Of a DNA stretch of 64,000 nt, positions 13,330-28,314 are shown in pieces; position 1 is the stretch's first letter; each line of letters opens with the position of its first letter. The DNA is from Daphnia carinata (Eukaryota; Arthropoda; Branchiopoda; Diplostraca; Daphniidae): NCBI RefSeq assembly GCF_022539665.2, contig NC_081336.1, positions 7,050,278 to 7,114,277 of the forward strand, given 5' to 3'. The position numbers and the translations under genes are program-made. Under the pieces are notes generated by a model. It saw only the letters and a program-made list of their open reading frames with translations, was not told the origin of the DNA and searched no databases.

Positions 13330-13993
13330 CTTTCCTTCTATCTTTGCCCTCCTCCCCTCAAATGCTGGCTTTGCCGTCCCCGTCTCCTCCTACTCGTATT
13401 TCCCTCCCTTACTAGCCGCCCGGGTGTAGTAGCGCTAGTTGTGTAGCGCAGCAGTTTGGTGTAGCAGAAGCCTCCCGTGTGACGGAACACGGACACAAGC
13501 AGAGAGAGGTGGAGAAGGCAGGGGGGAGGCGGTGAGAAAGAGAGAGAAGGGGGAGGAGCAGGAGCCAGGTTCCCTCTGTGTGTGTGTGTGTCTACAGGAT
13601 ATAGGAGCCTGCGGGTTCTTTTTTGGGCTGCCCGTGTCTCTCGCAATCGGATAGAAAATGAATAAGAAAAACAAAATACATATAAATACGGGAGAATCCG
13701 TGTTAAGGTACGTCCGCTGCTGGGCGCCACTGGCCAACGGTAATAAATGGGGGAAAAAAAAAAAAATTTAATTCAATGGGTTTGAAACACGAAATGAATT
13801 GTGTTGCGGATCAAAAATTTTGGGGCTACTTGCCGGAGGGGACGTTTGCGCTTTTGTTTGCGGGACTGCGAACGGGCGACGACACGCTAAACGAAACTGA
13901 GCAGTGACTTCGATGTAATATGAAAGAGAAGGAAAAAAAAATAAAAATAAAAATATGTCGGACGTCGATCGCTTGATTACACACAGCGTCGTT

Positions 13994-14016
13994 TGTGTGT
14001 GTGTGTGTGTGTGTGT
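13994..14016. repeat. TG microsatellite
   Basis: Alternating TG of 23 nt within the GC-rich segment upstream of the 12.5 kb exon. Confidence 0.95.
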
Positions 14017-14682
14017 ACTGCTGCTGGCCGGAGAGCGTTCAGGCCGCGCCTCCCGATAACGCCGATTGGCCGTCGTTCTAACCGACTACCAACCATATCC
14101 ACTCCCATATTTCTCCCACCCTCTTCTATCTATCTACCACCCATCGCCCCTCGTCATATATAAATATTCTCCCTCCCTCCCTCCTTTTTTTTTTTTTTTA
14201 TCTTATCTCTCGTGAAGATTCTCGGGAGAAGAAGAAGAAGAAGAAAAAAAAAACATGGAAGGAAAAGAAACATAACAAACTCCCGTTCGGCCTTTCAATC
14301 ATTTCCTTCTTCTTCTTCAATTTCTTTTTCCTTTTGATATTTGTATTATAATTCGTTACCTCCTTCTTATCTGCTCTCTTATTTCTTATCTGTTCCTTCT
14401 CCTGGTCTCCCTCCCACTGAACTCCAATCAATACAAACCGATGAGTGATGCTGCATGACGTCAGCCCTGCATCCGTTTCCCGCTTTCCTTGACGGCTCCG
14501 CATCATAAAAAAATCGTTTCTTAATTCGAAATTTTGTTTCAATCAAATTCACCGACATTGATTGGAATGTGATTCTCTTTTGACATGTCTCTTAACCCGG
14601 AATGCGTTGGCATAATCTTTTTTTTATTTTTCCGGAAATGGGATGGGTCTTCTATAAAGAATCCAAGCCAACGTAATAAACT

Positions 14683-14709
14683 AAAAAAAAAAAAAAAAAA
14701 AAAAAAAAA
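14683..14709. repeat. Poly-A run, 27 nt, followed by G-rich tract
   Basis: A27 runs straight into GGGGGGAGGGGAG. It may be the tail of an old retroposon or simple slippage; no upstream element body was identified. Confidence 0.95.
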
Positions 14710-17700
14710 GGGGGGAGGGGAGCTTAATTTTTTTTTGTTTTACAATCTTAGTTTTTAATATGTGACGTTCAATTCGTTGGACCGTGACGATATGACACGA
14801 CATTTCCTATTAACCAATTTTTCTTTACGATGTTTTATTGATACCTTTGAGTTAAAGGTAACGTAGAGTCTACGTGTGTTCCATATCGCTCCTGTCAGTT
14901 ACTTACCAAGGCAATATTTGAATGAAAAAATAATATAATATGAAAGGACCATTTTTTTTTTTTTTCTTAGAGGGATGTTCACACGTCCATTTATGACTGA
15001 TGCTATGCATAAAATGTATATAGACCCAAACATCGTTGACAACGGGGGATTAGAAACACTTCGCCCCCCTCTCTCTCTGATATACGACACTGCCATCTCA
15101 TACTTCCTTATGTTCTTCCAATGAAGGCACAACGGCAATAAGGCAAGTCCACTTTCGTTCTTGACAACAATGATTGGAAAATGAGGCAATATCCTTCACA
15201 TTAAAAAAAATGGCTCAGAATTTTTCATTCTTTCAAGCCAAACACACACAAAAAAAAAATGCTGTACGTGTGTGAGAATGTTTTTTTTTTTCATTCTATT
15301 CAGTTTGTTTGGTTTTTTTTGGGGGGGTTATATGTCATTCTTTTTGCTGTGCATGTTCCCTTTTCTTTGGGGGGTGGGGAGGAAAAAGACCTGAGACCTG
15401 TCGTAGCCCTATATAGTCACTGTGTCAAGCCACTTCTTTTGGCTAGGGGGTGGAAAATTTATCGCTTTATTGGTGTCATTAAAAAAAAAAAAAACGAAAG
15501 AGAAAGATGGGAAAAGAGAAGGACCCTCCGCGTAAGAGCGCCTCTTATGCACACAATCTACGGTTTAGATGTATATATAGATCTAGTTGAGAAAAAAAAG
15601 AAGAGAACGACAGACCCTGCGTTGGCACCATCGAACGTCTCGCGTTCGATGGAACTTGTTTAGCCTTTCAATCCCAATAAGCTGGAACGCTGGTTGCATT
15701 TGCTGCGTAAAGGCCAAATGATAAACGTGTTTATAATATGTTGTTGTTGTTGTTGTATGACATCGAGTCCATTATACACCCAAGTCCAGGGGACCCTATC
15801 GCATGGCAAATGGATATGCATGGTAAAGGGACGAATCAAAAGAGGAGCTAGTTTTTTATGACGGTTTGTTTGGTGTACACGTGTAACTGCAAGAGGATAC
15901 CAATAAACCATCGGGTGGTAATAAGCATAAAGTTATGAACTAGACGCAAAGAAAATGGCTGGTCAGAGTGGAGGGGGGGGGGGGGGGAATCAGCAATTGG
16001 ACTATTATTTCGAAATAAAAACGAAAAGCCATTGTTGGGGAGAAATGGATCGTTGCACTTGGAAAGGGTTCACGTTTATAGTAGCATAGCTATATGCAAA
16101 TAGAAAGGAGGGAGGGGGGGGAATGATTGCTAAGTTCGAACATATAGAACAGAAGACGTGGGGGGGGGGGGTTTGATTCGATTTCATACAATTCGGTCAC
16201 ACTTCAAGTGTTTCAGTTTCTCTTGCCCATTCACGTTGCAACAAAGCGAATTATTATTGCATGATTGCTACCCGTAATCAAAATATGAAAGAAAAAGGGC
16301 CCACTTAAAAAATGTTGAATCACCTGCGCATTTATTCGAAACTGTGTAGGATTGATAGACTTTAAGTTTTTTAAGTATTTCAAATTAAAAAAGAGACAGT
16401 GAAGGGATTTGAATCCTAATTGTTATTTCATTGTACGGCTGTTTTTCTTGTTGACGATGATCATTTGCATCTTTTTCACTTTTCAATTTGCGTACCCTAC
16501 CCCCCGTTCATGAACTTTGCTTAGAAAACCATTAGCTTTGAAACCTTTTCTTTTTCGTATTAGATAGACATGTCCCAAGAGTGTTCTCAGAGAAAATTAT
16601 GCAAAAATTGTTTTTCCCCCCATACCTCTACCTTGCCTTGGTTTCTCACGATTTTTGGCGGTTTGTTTCTTACCCTGCCTCTCAGTGCATAACTTGCCAC
16701 CTGAACGCTACGCTTCATGAATTTCTTCCATTTTCTCGAATAGTTGTATTTTTCAACAAAAATAAGTATAATAAACGATAATAACAGACAACAACAAAAA
16801 CATTCAAAAAAAAAAAAAAATGAGACACACAAAGAACCTTTTTTTTTTCTTTTCTTAAACTAAAAAATTATTTCTGGGTTACCTTGTTCGTTAGACCGTG
16901 ACCATTTGACAATAGCCCTTCGCTTTTTTTGTTGTTTTTTCTTCCAATTTCCCACTACACTACGGGCTGTTTCTGTCTATACGTTTACGTATTAAGTGTT
17001 TCTTGAAGGGCTGTGTGTCACCTTCGTCTTCTGTGCTCCCGTCACTTATCTCGAAACTATTTATCACTCTACTTTGGAAATGTCAATGGGCGCCATCACA
17101 AGCTATACCTATACGGAAGAAAAAAACTGGCCCACTCCAAAATTGATAATCTTTTCCTTTTTTTTTTTTTAAGAAAAAAATAGAACCCCAGAATTCGACC
17201 CCTTGTTTTGTTTTTTTCGTAACATGTCGTAACTGAGAATTATCTCGAATTTCCCATCAGTCAAACCCCAAAATGCCCTCTTCTTTTGTTCGTTAGAAAA
17301 AGGAAGGACTACCAGAGTATCGATAAACTAACGTTATGGACGCTTCTGAATGAGGCTCTTGATTACACGTTGGCTGTAATCGATGAGAAGGGGGGTTAGT
17401 TATTTCTTCCCCTTTCCGAATGAACGAAGCTTTTGTTCACTCGATTTGCTCACGTACAACAAAACGCAGGGCGTACAGGAAAGAGGGACTAGTTACATTT
17501 ATACTTTTTATGTAATAATAGCTAAATATAGAAAAAAAAAGGTGGGCGGGATGCACGATCAGCACACACAAAGTCAGAACGAAAACGTGGTGGGGGGGGG
17601 AGTATAAGAAGATAAGAGAAAGAGATGATTGTTGAAACGTGATGGCCGTTGTTCTGCAATGCGCTTGACTGTCGGTGCGCATTCAAAAGAAGCTGATGTA

Positions 17701-18521
17701 CACCAACTCAAAAGCGAAACAACAAAAAATATAGGACACATTGTATGGCCAACTATAATTGCAAGTTGTGCTGGCGTAATCAAACTAATACGCTACACAG
17801 ACGGAGGACAATAGTCACGTCTTGCCTGCAATCCTGCATTTTATTTTCAATCCACAATAAATCGATTGGATCACGTGAAAGAATGATCAAGAGTGTGGAG
17901 ACTATCAAGCATGGTGGACATCTAACTCATCAATGCTCTTCTTTTTCATTAATAACTTGATGTGGGACGTGTCTGTGCTGATTGCTGAAGTACCTCAGTC
18001 GAAGTAGAACGCTGTCACACAATGCAGAGGACCACGAAGCGGCTGATGACCAAATCGATCGGCAGTTGAACAGGCCTGAACACGATGACAATCAAAAACC
18101 ATAAGGACGGCTAGAAAAGAAGGGTACCAAAAAAGAGGGGAGAATGAGATCTAGTGCTAGACCATCATCATCATCTGGCCTCGCCAATGTCAATCAGGAT
18201 GTAGCGAATACAGCGGGGATTTCGATGATTAACTTCGCCTGAATTATGTTTTTTTTCGTATTCAAGAGATTTCAATTTTATATTTAGGTTGCATCTGTTC
18301 CTCCAGAGAGTGATCATCAATTCAATCGAACCCGCGGGACCGTTCGTGTTCCCTTGTACTTCGTAAATCATTTAATGGCTTAACATTTCAATATAAAAAT
18401 GAGTTATTTTTAGGAAGCCTCCAGTTGATGGTGGACGATGTGACGTCTACTCTCCAGCGAAGATTCAAAGAAAGAACAAATTCCGCGCAATGCTAAGCGT
18501 TCCAGGTTGTCCCAGTGCTAA

Positions 18522-18551
18522 GGTACATTGACACAGTTTGGTACATTGACA
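18522..18551 (+). repeat. Two 12-bp direct repeats
   Basis: GGTACATTGACA occurs at 18522-18533 and again at 18540-18551, a period of 18 bp. The copies are perfect, the setting is otherwise unique, and no function is inferred. Confidence 0.85.
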
Positions 18552-21500
18552 GTTCTTTAACCTTGTTACACATATCTTAGCGTACGAGACGTGCACACGT
18601 AGAACAGCATACAAAATAAAGCCTACCTCCTCCCCCCCCCCTCTTAAAAGATCTCATTCGTCTAACAAAGATGGATGGCAACATCGGAAGATTTTGACTT
18701 GACTTATGACAATCCTCAAACACTGGTCAAGAAATGAGAAAAGAAGAAGAAGAATAGGGATGAAGGATATTCACCATCCATCAGTTCTTCTTAAGTCTTG
18801 CCCTTTCCGTTCTCCTTCTACTTGCCTCTACACGGATTCCCTTGTATAAGTCAGTTTGGTTCCGGAGTTGTTCATAGGAGAGGGCTCGGGTCAGCCAGTT
18901 GTTCAAGGTGCCATAAAACAATATTTCCTTCTGTTGTTACCCAGCCCCCAACTCGTTGAATGGAAAAAACCCGGAGTCTCTTGCACCCCTCCATATACAC
19001 ATAGAAAAAAGGGCCCATCTTTCAACAACGCGCACGGATATTGTCAATGGTCCATTTCCGAGGTGACGTTTTAAGGACGTCATAGAAACCTATATAACCT
19101 TCGACTTTTCTTTTTCTTTCCCGTCGTTTTTCGACGTTGTTTTGGAACAATTTCCATCACATCTTTTCCGTTTTTTTTTTTTGTGTCATTTTTTATTGGT
19201 TGGGTTAGTGTTTGAAGAAAGGAATTTGGTTACTGGGAGGGGGATTGCCCGTCTCATCTGCGCATCTTCTTCCGATGCTGGCCGCATGATGTATGAGTCC
19301 GTAATCGATGGACGACCTTGTCTAAATGGGCCCCAAAGGCCAGTTAAAGAAGCCACTCTTAACGACCGGTTTTTTTAGCTTTTTCCTACACATCGACCTT
19401 GGTTGTTTTTTTTTTCAAACTGAGAACAAGAAAAAGAAAGAGTTCCAGCATAATCGCACTGTTAAATGTAGCCCATAGTTTCCTGGGCAATAACACACAT
19501 GCCCCAATCAAAGAACAATCTGATTGCCTTTCAAGATGTTTTATCGAAAGCGCAAGAAACGGGGGGCAAGTTCGTTGAAATTCGATTGTTTTTGGCTTCG
19601 ATATACAAGGGGATGGTATCTAATAAAAAAAAGAAAATCGAGTTGTTTCGTGTGAAGCGAACGGTTTTGTCATCGCCAGTGCCGCAATCAGACGGGCCTG
19701 TTGACAAGCAAAATGACTGTGGGGCGTCTTTCAGTCCTGTGAATTTGAAACGGATAGATTTCAGCGTAGCTAAGAAATGCGACATTTAAGAAAACGTATA
19801 GGTGGCGATAATGTATACATAATACCATAGAAAATAGCTGTAAAGGCTCAAAGACAAAACGGCCGGCCAAGCTGGAAAGAAAAAAGGATAGATGCGTGTG
19901 TTGGAATAGAAGAAGGCCCTGCTCGCAGATCACGACATAAATAACGAAACACTGCACGTCGCATTGAAAGACGCCAACGTTGCAACGTTCAAAAACAAAA
20001 AAGGGACATTTCATTTTCTTTGGCGTTATTCTTTTGTTTTCTTTTCAATAAAAACTTCACAACGCCCACAGTGTTCCCCGAGTGGCAGTGAGCCGAAAGG
20101 TTGCAAAGTGACAGTTGCCTTGCTGGTTCGAACAACAACAACACTCTGAAAAGAGAAGAAGAAAACAAAACAATAGCCTCAACGTCTTTCATTTTCACGA
20201 AGAACAGCCAACAGAAAAAGGGCCACCAGTCGGGCCATAAATTTCATAATTTCCCAAATCGGATGGGGGAAAAGGATGGAATGACATGATTGCCGCGCTG
20301 AGAGATTTAACTCGGCATTTCCTTTCCTGCGTGTTAAGACGAAAACGTAAGCATTTCATTTTCTCTATTTGTTTCTCCTGTTATGTGATTGAACGCAAGT
20401 ATGTAGTGGAAGCGAACGAATTTCAATTAGCGTTAGACAATGTTATTTATAACCCATTCGCGTGAAACCGAGATAATCAAAGCCATGCCAAGAGTCGTCC
20501 ACGCACGGAAAAAAAAAAGGCTGACGTTCTTCTACCTGTCTTTCTTTTTTCTTTTTGCCATCCGAAGAGGGTAAACTCAGATGGATGATGGATTGCGTCA
20601 TTCCGTTTGCTTGGGTAATGGCTATGAAGGGAAAAAGGCTTTTCCCACCGCTAACACTCTCAAATCACTCACGTCTGGACAGGTTATTTTGACACCGGTA
20701 ACGATATATATACATACGGACGTGGTTATTGCAAACGATTTTTATCTGCGCAATCCGGATCCTCTGAATGTTCGTTATTTTTTTTTTTTTTTCACAGACA
20801 AAAGATTTGTGAACTCTGCGTTTTGCTTTTGTTTTTTGTTTCTGTTTTTTAACGATCGAGTTTGAAACTGTTTTGCATCTCACGACAGTTTATAGGTCTC
20901 CCCTCTTTTGTTTTGTTTTATTACCGTGGTCATCTCAAATTTCTGTCTTTTTCTTTTTTCAAACACAGTTTTTTTGAAATTCAAAAAAATAAAAATAAAA
21001 ACAAAAAGTTAGCAGACAAATTCACGGTGCAACACCATCTTGGTAATGTGCGTCGACTATCGACACTCGATGGCCGTCTACGACTTCCAGAACGACTGGG
21101 CTAAAGGCCAAAATAATGGCACGCATTAACCAGTGTCACGGAGAAGCACCGGCATCGATCAAAAAGACGGTGATATGTAAATTTGACCGCGAGGCGATGG
21201 TGGTTGAAAGAAAGCGGAGAAGGAGGGTGAAGAAGAAGAAGAAAAGAAAAGGAGTAGCTGACAAGCCATGAACAAAAAGGAAGAAGAGAACCGCAATTTT
21301 ATACTTTGTTACACGGATAGTTTGAAAACAAAAAGAAAGAAAGGGAAAAATAAACAAAACTAACCGAACAGGTGTGTCTGTATGTTAAAGAGAGAGAGAG
21401 AGAGAGAGAGAGGGAACCAAGCGGCGAATGGGCCATATCCCGACGTAAAAATGGCCAACGTATCAAAGACTTTTCGATGCATCGACAGATGGATTTATGG

Positions 21501-24500
21501 ACAGATGGGGATATACTTGTATTATATAAAAAACATTGTTTTTTAAAACAAAACAAAAGAAAAAAGTCTGGGGATTTGGCTGAATTTCAATAGATCCAAA
21601 ATGGCGTCGAAACAGGGACCTCAACTCGCATTTGCATAATGACTGGACATTGAACAAGGACGCGAGAGTTTTGAAAACAAAAAGAAGAATCGAATATAAA
21701 ATAAAGAAAAGAAAAAGGTGTCTCTGGCAACTCAATATTTATTATGATGGTCATCTCCCTTTCTCTTTTTGTTTTTCCTTTATTTTTTAATAGTTTCCTA
21801 TCGTTCTCCCTCTTTTCTTGGCCATCTTGTCCCTTTTTTTTTTTCTTTTTTTTGTTTTTTTTTTTTCAAAATTCTCTTTTAGGGTTTTTTTTTTTTTCCT
21901 TTTGTTTTAAGGTTTGGTTGTTGCCTTTTAAATAATGGGAAAGGAATTGTATATTAAAATCAAGGGGATATTGTCAACCGGTTTGGGCGCTGTCAGATCA
22001 CACTCGCACACCTTGATTAATGTAATGGAGTCGGCTCGCGCGGCACTCGCCCTACGTTCGGGGCGAACCCATCACGACGATGAATCGTTAATTTCTTTCT
22101 TTTTTTTTTTTTTAACAACAAGTTCGAACTCTCTTCTATTTTTTTTTCTTCTTCTTCTTCTTCGTCGTTTATTCGGTTAAGACGGACAGTCGGTTTTGTC
22201 GTTGATGTCGTAGAGAGACGGGCCCAGGCCAAAATAAAATAGAAAAGGGAATTTGAGTTTTCTCCCCTATGTTTCGAGCGTGTCCGCGTTTGGTCCAACG
22301 GGGCTGGCTATATAACATACTGTATATTTACACAATGAAGCTCCTTTCAAGTCTGGTGAAACTTTTGCGTCGTTCATCACTCGTCGCTCGTGTTCCTTTT
22401 TTCTACTGTCAGAAGCAGAAAAGAAAAGAAAAAAGGAAGACGCACATAGGGACGGGCTGATTTTTTTTAATACGGCCGCAAGATTCTTATGTTTTTTTTC
22501 TTAACATATCCCGTTTGTCTTTAAATGAATTTTTCGACGCCATTCATCAACACATTGATCTATTTGAAAAAAAAAAAATTAAAACATGTAATCAATGAAA
22601 AGGGCTTCTCAAAAGATCCAAATGTGGAACACATAAATGGCGTCCAAATAGGAGATTGCGCCATCGAAAAGGTGCTGCTGTATTTCGTATACGTTAAGAG
22701 TCTTAACATGTTATCAGATGTTTTCTGAAGGTGAACTTTGTGTTTCTAACGGTGGATAGAAAGAAACGAACGCGAAGGAGAGAGAGAGAGGGGGGGGGTT
22801 TCAGACCGCCGTGGTGTATTTATTTTACGAGCCGACGGCGGCGGTGGCGGCAGTGGCGGTAGATTTGACTGGGATCGTTCATCTCTTTTTTTTTTTCGGA
22901 GGGGGAAAAGAAAAAAAAAAAGGGAGTCAGAAGACCCTAATTGCATCTTTGACCCCCCCCCCCTCTCTCTTGGAACTCTCCAACTCTTACGTATCTTCCC
23001 TTTTCTTTCATGGAGAGCTTCGACCGCCCCGTTCTCTTGGCCAGTTCTCTCTGCTCCCCCCCCCCTCCCGCAAATTGCGTTATAGTTGATGAAGCCGAAG
23101 TTGTCTGTTGTGCACGCTAACTGGAGCACACACACACGACATGGAAACTCGCAAGGATTACTTGCAAAGGGGGGGGGGAGAGATGGAGAGCGGTCCGAAA
23201 ACTGGAGGCGCAAATGATTGTAACTTGTACAATAATATTCGAATGGGGAAGGGGGAGGACGCACCCAACTATTAGAAACATCGGGCAAATCACGTTTTCA
23301 GAAATGCGACGGATGGCAGCAGGTTCTTTTCGGTCAAACGGGGCGCGTGATGAGTCTCATATAGTTAGTAGAACATATCTCCCTGGACAGCGTTACGGGC
23401 AATCGAATCATCGCGTCCGTTCATCGACGAATAGATTCGAATAGATCAAACGTGTTCGTATTTGTATTATTATTCCTTTTCTTTTTTTTTTTGTATAAGT
23501 GATAGCTAGATGAAGGAAGAAGAGATACAGAAAATGAATGTAACAGCTGTCTAGTTCCACCAGCCGGAACATCCGTCCATCACCCTCCAAACGTTATAGA
23601 GGCGTTAGAAAATAAGAGAGTCCCATATGGTTTCCATATAGGCAGCAGCAGCAGCAAAAAAAAAACGAGAGAAGCAGAAGAGGAACTATGAACTCGTTCT
23701 TTTTCTTCCTCCCCCCTCTCTATCTCTCGTTTTACATCTCATTTTTTTTTCTTTCGGATTGTTCCATGACTCGAGTTCGCTATGTATCTATTATTCAGTT
23801 GTGTAACAAGGGCCACCAAGTTCGATGATGTATGATTCGTCCTACCCATAGGAAGAGTACGCTGTACCCAATAGGTCAATAATTTCAAGAAGAACAAGGT
23901 CATCGGGATGTCATCCATGACTTGACGTTGTTCACGATGCAAAGAGAGATGATTTGAAATCAAGAATTTCACACGATTTTATTGAGACAGCAGCCTTTAT
24001 CAATGTACGTGTATTAGTTATACGCGCATGATGACACACGAACTGGCCCATTGTTTTCACATACATCCTATCAAGAAGACGCCGTGTAGACTACACCGAT
24101 TTATTTCCCTCCTTTTTTTTTATGTCATTTCTCAAAGGTATAAAGTCTAATTGCCTTTCGTATAAGACGACAATTTTCCCAGAAAAAAAAAAAAATGCAT
24201 CGGAAGAGAAAAGACACAGAAATTTTGAGCTCACGGAGCCCTACGGGCCTCTCCCTCTTCCCGTTGGGTCGTGTTTTTTTTTGTTTTTTTTTTTATCAGC
24301 AATTTCGAAGGATGGCCCGTCACATCCGGCGGGAAATTCTCCTCTAGTCGAAACGATATAGACAACAGTGAAAAAAACAAAACAAAAAAACAAAAAAGAA
24401 AAAGAAAAATTTCAGTATATACACACACCTTATGGTTGGCATAATATAAATAATAACAAACGGATGAATGAAAGTTCAAAGGACACGTCACCCTCGGTTC

Positions 24501-25143
24501 GATGTTGTTCATCACTCTCAGCGCTTTCTTTCATTCTCTCTCTGTTTATTGACATTTCTTTCCGACAAAAAAAAAAAAAAGGCCATCCGCTTTCCCCTCC
24601 CTGATGTTTTTTTTTTCAAATCACTGCCTTTGTTCTTCATCTTTCTCACCTGCGTTGACTGCCTACGCCAACGCGATAACCAAAAATGAAATCTTGAAAA
24701 ACATTCGGCTTAATTAACAATTCCGCATGGCTTCCCGATGATTAGCAATTGTTTTAACATTCCCTTAATATCACAAAAAAAAAAACAAGAAACAAATGGG
24801 AAATGAGATAAATAGGAAGCGAAAACAAAAAAAAAAAAGGGAGATTGAATTGTCACCAATAAACGATTGATTCAATCAACTCTCCCCAGCGCTTAAACGC
24901 AGCAGCTCTTCGCCATCACGGAGAGGGCAAAGTCTCCAGATACTTCCAGCACGGGATGCGACTGCACAAAAAAAAAAAAGAGAGAGAGAGAGGGGGGGAA
25001 AGTACGTCTTCTGTGCTGCACATCACTATCACGGACTTGTGCGTGACGATTAAACATGTAAATTTTATGCCAATCATCTACGTGTACCCATTACAGCGTT
25101 CTCCCCCTCTTGCCCGATTTTCATGCAACAACCCGGAACGAAC

Positions 25144-25167
25144 TTTTTTTTTTTTTTTTTTTTTTTT
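25144..25167. repeat. Poly-T run, 24 nt
   Basis: Uninterrupted T run followed by CTCTCTCTAG. Confidence 0.95.
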
Positions 25168-28100
25168 CTCTCTAGACATGCGGCATTTCTGGAGGAAAGG
25201 CTCGTCATTATTATAACAATATGAGCAGCTTTAAAAGCTCAAAAAAAAAAGCAGCCCTTCTTTTTTTTTTTGCTTTGGCAAAACTTCGTTCTAGATGTGA
25301 GAGGGGTGTAATAGAGACGGAACTTGTCTAATATGAAAGGCCAACTTCTTATGCAAACTCTCTTGCCTGTTCCAAAATCTTGGCTAATTAACTCGCCTTT
25401 TGCATGGCAGCCATCGTCTTCCGTTTTTCTTTTGCCCGTCCGTTTCACTTGCATAAACGAATCCTTTCGGCTATAACTTCGACCCGTTCTTTTAATCATC
25501 TGTTTCTCTTAACGAATGGGCCAATCATTTTGGAGCGAATGAATGCCAACTACAATAGACATGTTGTACCGCGTGCCGTCATCAAATAGCTCCTCAGACG
25601 GCGTTGTGTTTGAAATTTGAAACAAGAAAAAGAAGAAGAAGAAGAATGGAACATTCTTCGTGTAGACAAAAACGATATGTCCGGCACTGTGCGCTCACGT
25701 GCCTATGAAATCGAGTACGATCACGTTGACTTACTGCATTCCCAAGCCGACAGCTTTTTTTTTGCATATTACAACGAAACATTTCGTGAAATAAAATAAC
25801 ACAGCCCTCCCTCTGTTGTTCCTGGAACACTTGGCGCAAGAAAAAATGGATCGATAACCGAAAACGGGCAGTTGTCAACATGTTTACGTGCACTCATGTC
25901 ATCAAATTTGAAACGAAGTGATGAATCACGGCCGTGCGTCGACAAGTTGAAGGTTTTTCTTCAACCCCAAATGAACCTCTGTCTCTCTCTCTCTCCTCAG
26001 CGATAGCGTTCTCCTATTTTTCGCTATAGAATATGGTGCTCGTATTTGTACATCATAGTGGAAAGAGATCTGACCCGAGAGAACCGATGACTGAGATGGA
26101 TGGCCCGTTGAATGGGATTCCGAATTTGTTTGGAGAGAGATGGGGGGGGGGGGGGGAAGAAGCAGTACGCAAAGTTGACAAATTGAGCCTTTTAATACTG
26201 GACGTGACCTTTTGCACTTGGACTTGCCTTTTCATCGAAAGCCGTGGGTCACTGCGCAACGTTTTGAAACTGTTTTCTTATAGCGCCACGGCCCTTCTCT
26301 TGTGTGTCAGTGTCCTTCCCCTCTTCGTCTCATTCCTTGCTGGGCAAAAAAAAAAAATAAAGTCTTGGCGTGTGTGTGTTGTATACCTCAACAACTCTTC
26401 AAAAAAGAAAAAAAAAAAAAAAAAAAAGGACGAAAACACTTTCCATTTCGCGGCGCGTGATGGGCGGCTGGCTCGCGCCCTTCTCTTCCGCTTCCGGTCA
26501 AATTGCGGAAGTCTCCCTTTGTCTTTCTCTGTCTATTTTTTTTTTTTTTTTTTAACGCTTTATGGACGAGAGAGAGAGAGAGAGTATCTCGTCTGGACCG
26601 CGGCTGCTGATGGACCCCCTCGTCGAAGCATGTTCTCTTTAGCTGTTAACATGTGGCAATCGTTGTTCGCTAGTGACCTCTGTTTCGCTCTTTTCGGGTT
26701 AGCTTTTTGAATGTGTTCAGTCGGTATTCCTTTTTGTATTTCAAGTAGATAGGCCCCAGTTGTAACAGACCCCCCTCCCCCCCCTTTTTTTCCCTGTATA
26801 TACAGTTCATAACGATGGACCCTTGTTACTCATCATTTAACTCAGCTCCCCCCCCTCCTCCCCAGACTTTCGTTTGATGTTGCAGAAATGAAACTATAGA
26901 AGAAATGAATATTCAAAAGATGGCGAATCGAAACCGAGTGGGAGAAAGTGGGTGAGGAATAATCAGCGTGATCTTGGGTTGGTGCGTTTATCTCGTGAGT
27001 TAAACGCACAAGCGTGTTCTTTTCGTGAAGGATGACAAGTTTGATAGATTTACGATTGTTATTACAAGATCCTTTTCTTTCTCTCTTTTTTCCGTTGTGA
27101 AGATGGGAATTGATTAGCGAAGCCCCGTGTGGGCTGGTACTACGGTCGTGTCACGCACCGTGAAAAACAATAGATCGTAGCTGATTGGCCATTAAGTTTA
27201 GGCCGAGAGCATATTCTCGTGACATGAGCAATGGCTCTACAAGGAAAAGAATTGTTTGGCTTTTTTTTTTTTTTTTTCAGGCCTAGACTGACAGCATTAG
27301 TGTCACGTGACACGAACAAATCAACGGGCATAAGGAAACAAAAAAAAAAAAAAGAAAATTCTAACAAGACCCCTTGTATATTTCTGTTGCCTTTCTACCG
27401 TACCATAGGGTCTGGCGAGTGCTGTGACAGGGTCAAACAGCTTCTTCGCTTTCGGCCGGGGAAGTGAGCATGAGACACACACACACACACAGAAACCCAA
27501 AGTGGCCAGCAAGAGAAAAGGGCGCGCCCACTGGCGCTCGTGCTCGTGTCCCGACCCCTTGTGTAACTCAAGTGGCCAACACGTGCCCCCATTACTTCTC
27601 GCCCCATAGCCCTTGTTGAACCCTTTTGCCTGGCACATTCTTCCTTCCTTGGCGTTTCTTTTTTTTTTTTTTCACATTAAATTTCTTTACAAAATTGAAA
27701 TCCCCTTCGTTTTTTTTTTTTTTTACTTCCTTGTTCCGCTTCCGCATTATTATTTTTTTTTTTTTCCGCTTTGATTCGAAACGAAATTCAGTTGAATGAA
27801 ATTGCATTTTTCTCTTTTGGTTTCAAAAGCAAAATCGGGCAGAGAAATGCGATTGGCGAATTTTGCATGCTTTAATGATGTTTTCTTTTCCCTTTGCCTT
27901 TTTCGGAACACTTGCCCGTCTTTGATTTCGTTTTTTTTTTTTTTGCATACGATTATGGCGCTGTATAGTTACGCCGATATTATAATAGCAATGTCTTGTC
28001 GCTGTCAAAAGCCGCAAATGCTGGTCGCCAATTTTTTAAAGCTCGGCGTGCGTGCTAACTGCCGTCCGAAGGTTGTGTTACAAAGCTTCACCATAATACG

Positions 28101-28314
28101 CACACACTCTTCTGGAATTCAGTTAGCGCAAAACGTTTCTTCCCTTTTTGCCAGCCGTTTCATTTTGATTCTTCATTTCGATTTTCTTTTCCTTTTTTTT
28201 CTTTTTTTCCAGTTTAGAAAGAGAGAGACCATCACAAAATCGACCGACGTGACAATAGACCTCTGGCCCGTAACTTTGGAGCCGCGGTAACGAGACATGG
28301 GTTGGTCTCCAACC

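Larger units (their letters stand above)
12606..24000. other. Gene-poor region upstream of the NuRD-motif exon, part 1
   Basis: No recognisable exon or RNA gene. The part nearest the exon (about 13.1-14.1 kb) is richer in GC and CpG than its surroundings and includes a CCAAT-type sequence near 14064, so it may hold promoter or 5' leader elements. Other contents are CA at 13199-13219, a T run at 13304-13329, GT at 13994-14016, A27 at 14683-14709, G15 at 15973-15987 and GA at 21390-21412. The stretch at 17.6-18.6 kb is lower in simple repeats but shows no exon either. Confidence 0.5.

Noticed and set aside
14683-14709. Poly-A run as the tail of a retroposed gene copy
   Set aside because: No coding remnant or target-site duplication was seen upstream, and similar runs occur throughout the region.
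16381-16420. TTTGAATCC tRNA B-box-like sequence
   Set aside because: No A box, acceptor stem or cloverleaf could be folded around it.
19499-19789. 96-codon plus-strand frame with fairly normal composition
   Set aside because: A near-complementary minus-strand frame overlaps it, no family is recognised and no flanking exon is evident, so chance is likelier.
22746-23288. 180-codon minus-strand open frame rich in proline and serine
   Set aside because: Its composition follows C and CT runs in the DNA, and no conserved motif or splice context was found.
26033-26710. 225-codon plus-strand open frame
   Set aside because: The longest frame in the desert translates through poly-G, poly-A and poly-T runs and a GA repeat. 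It has no domain resemblance and no splice-supported partner.
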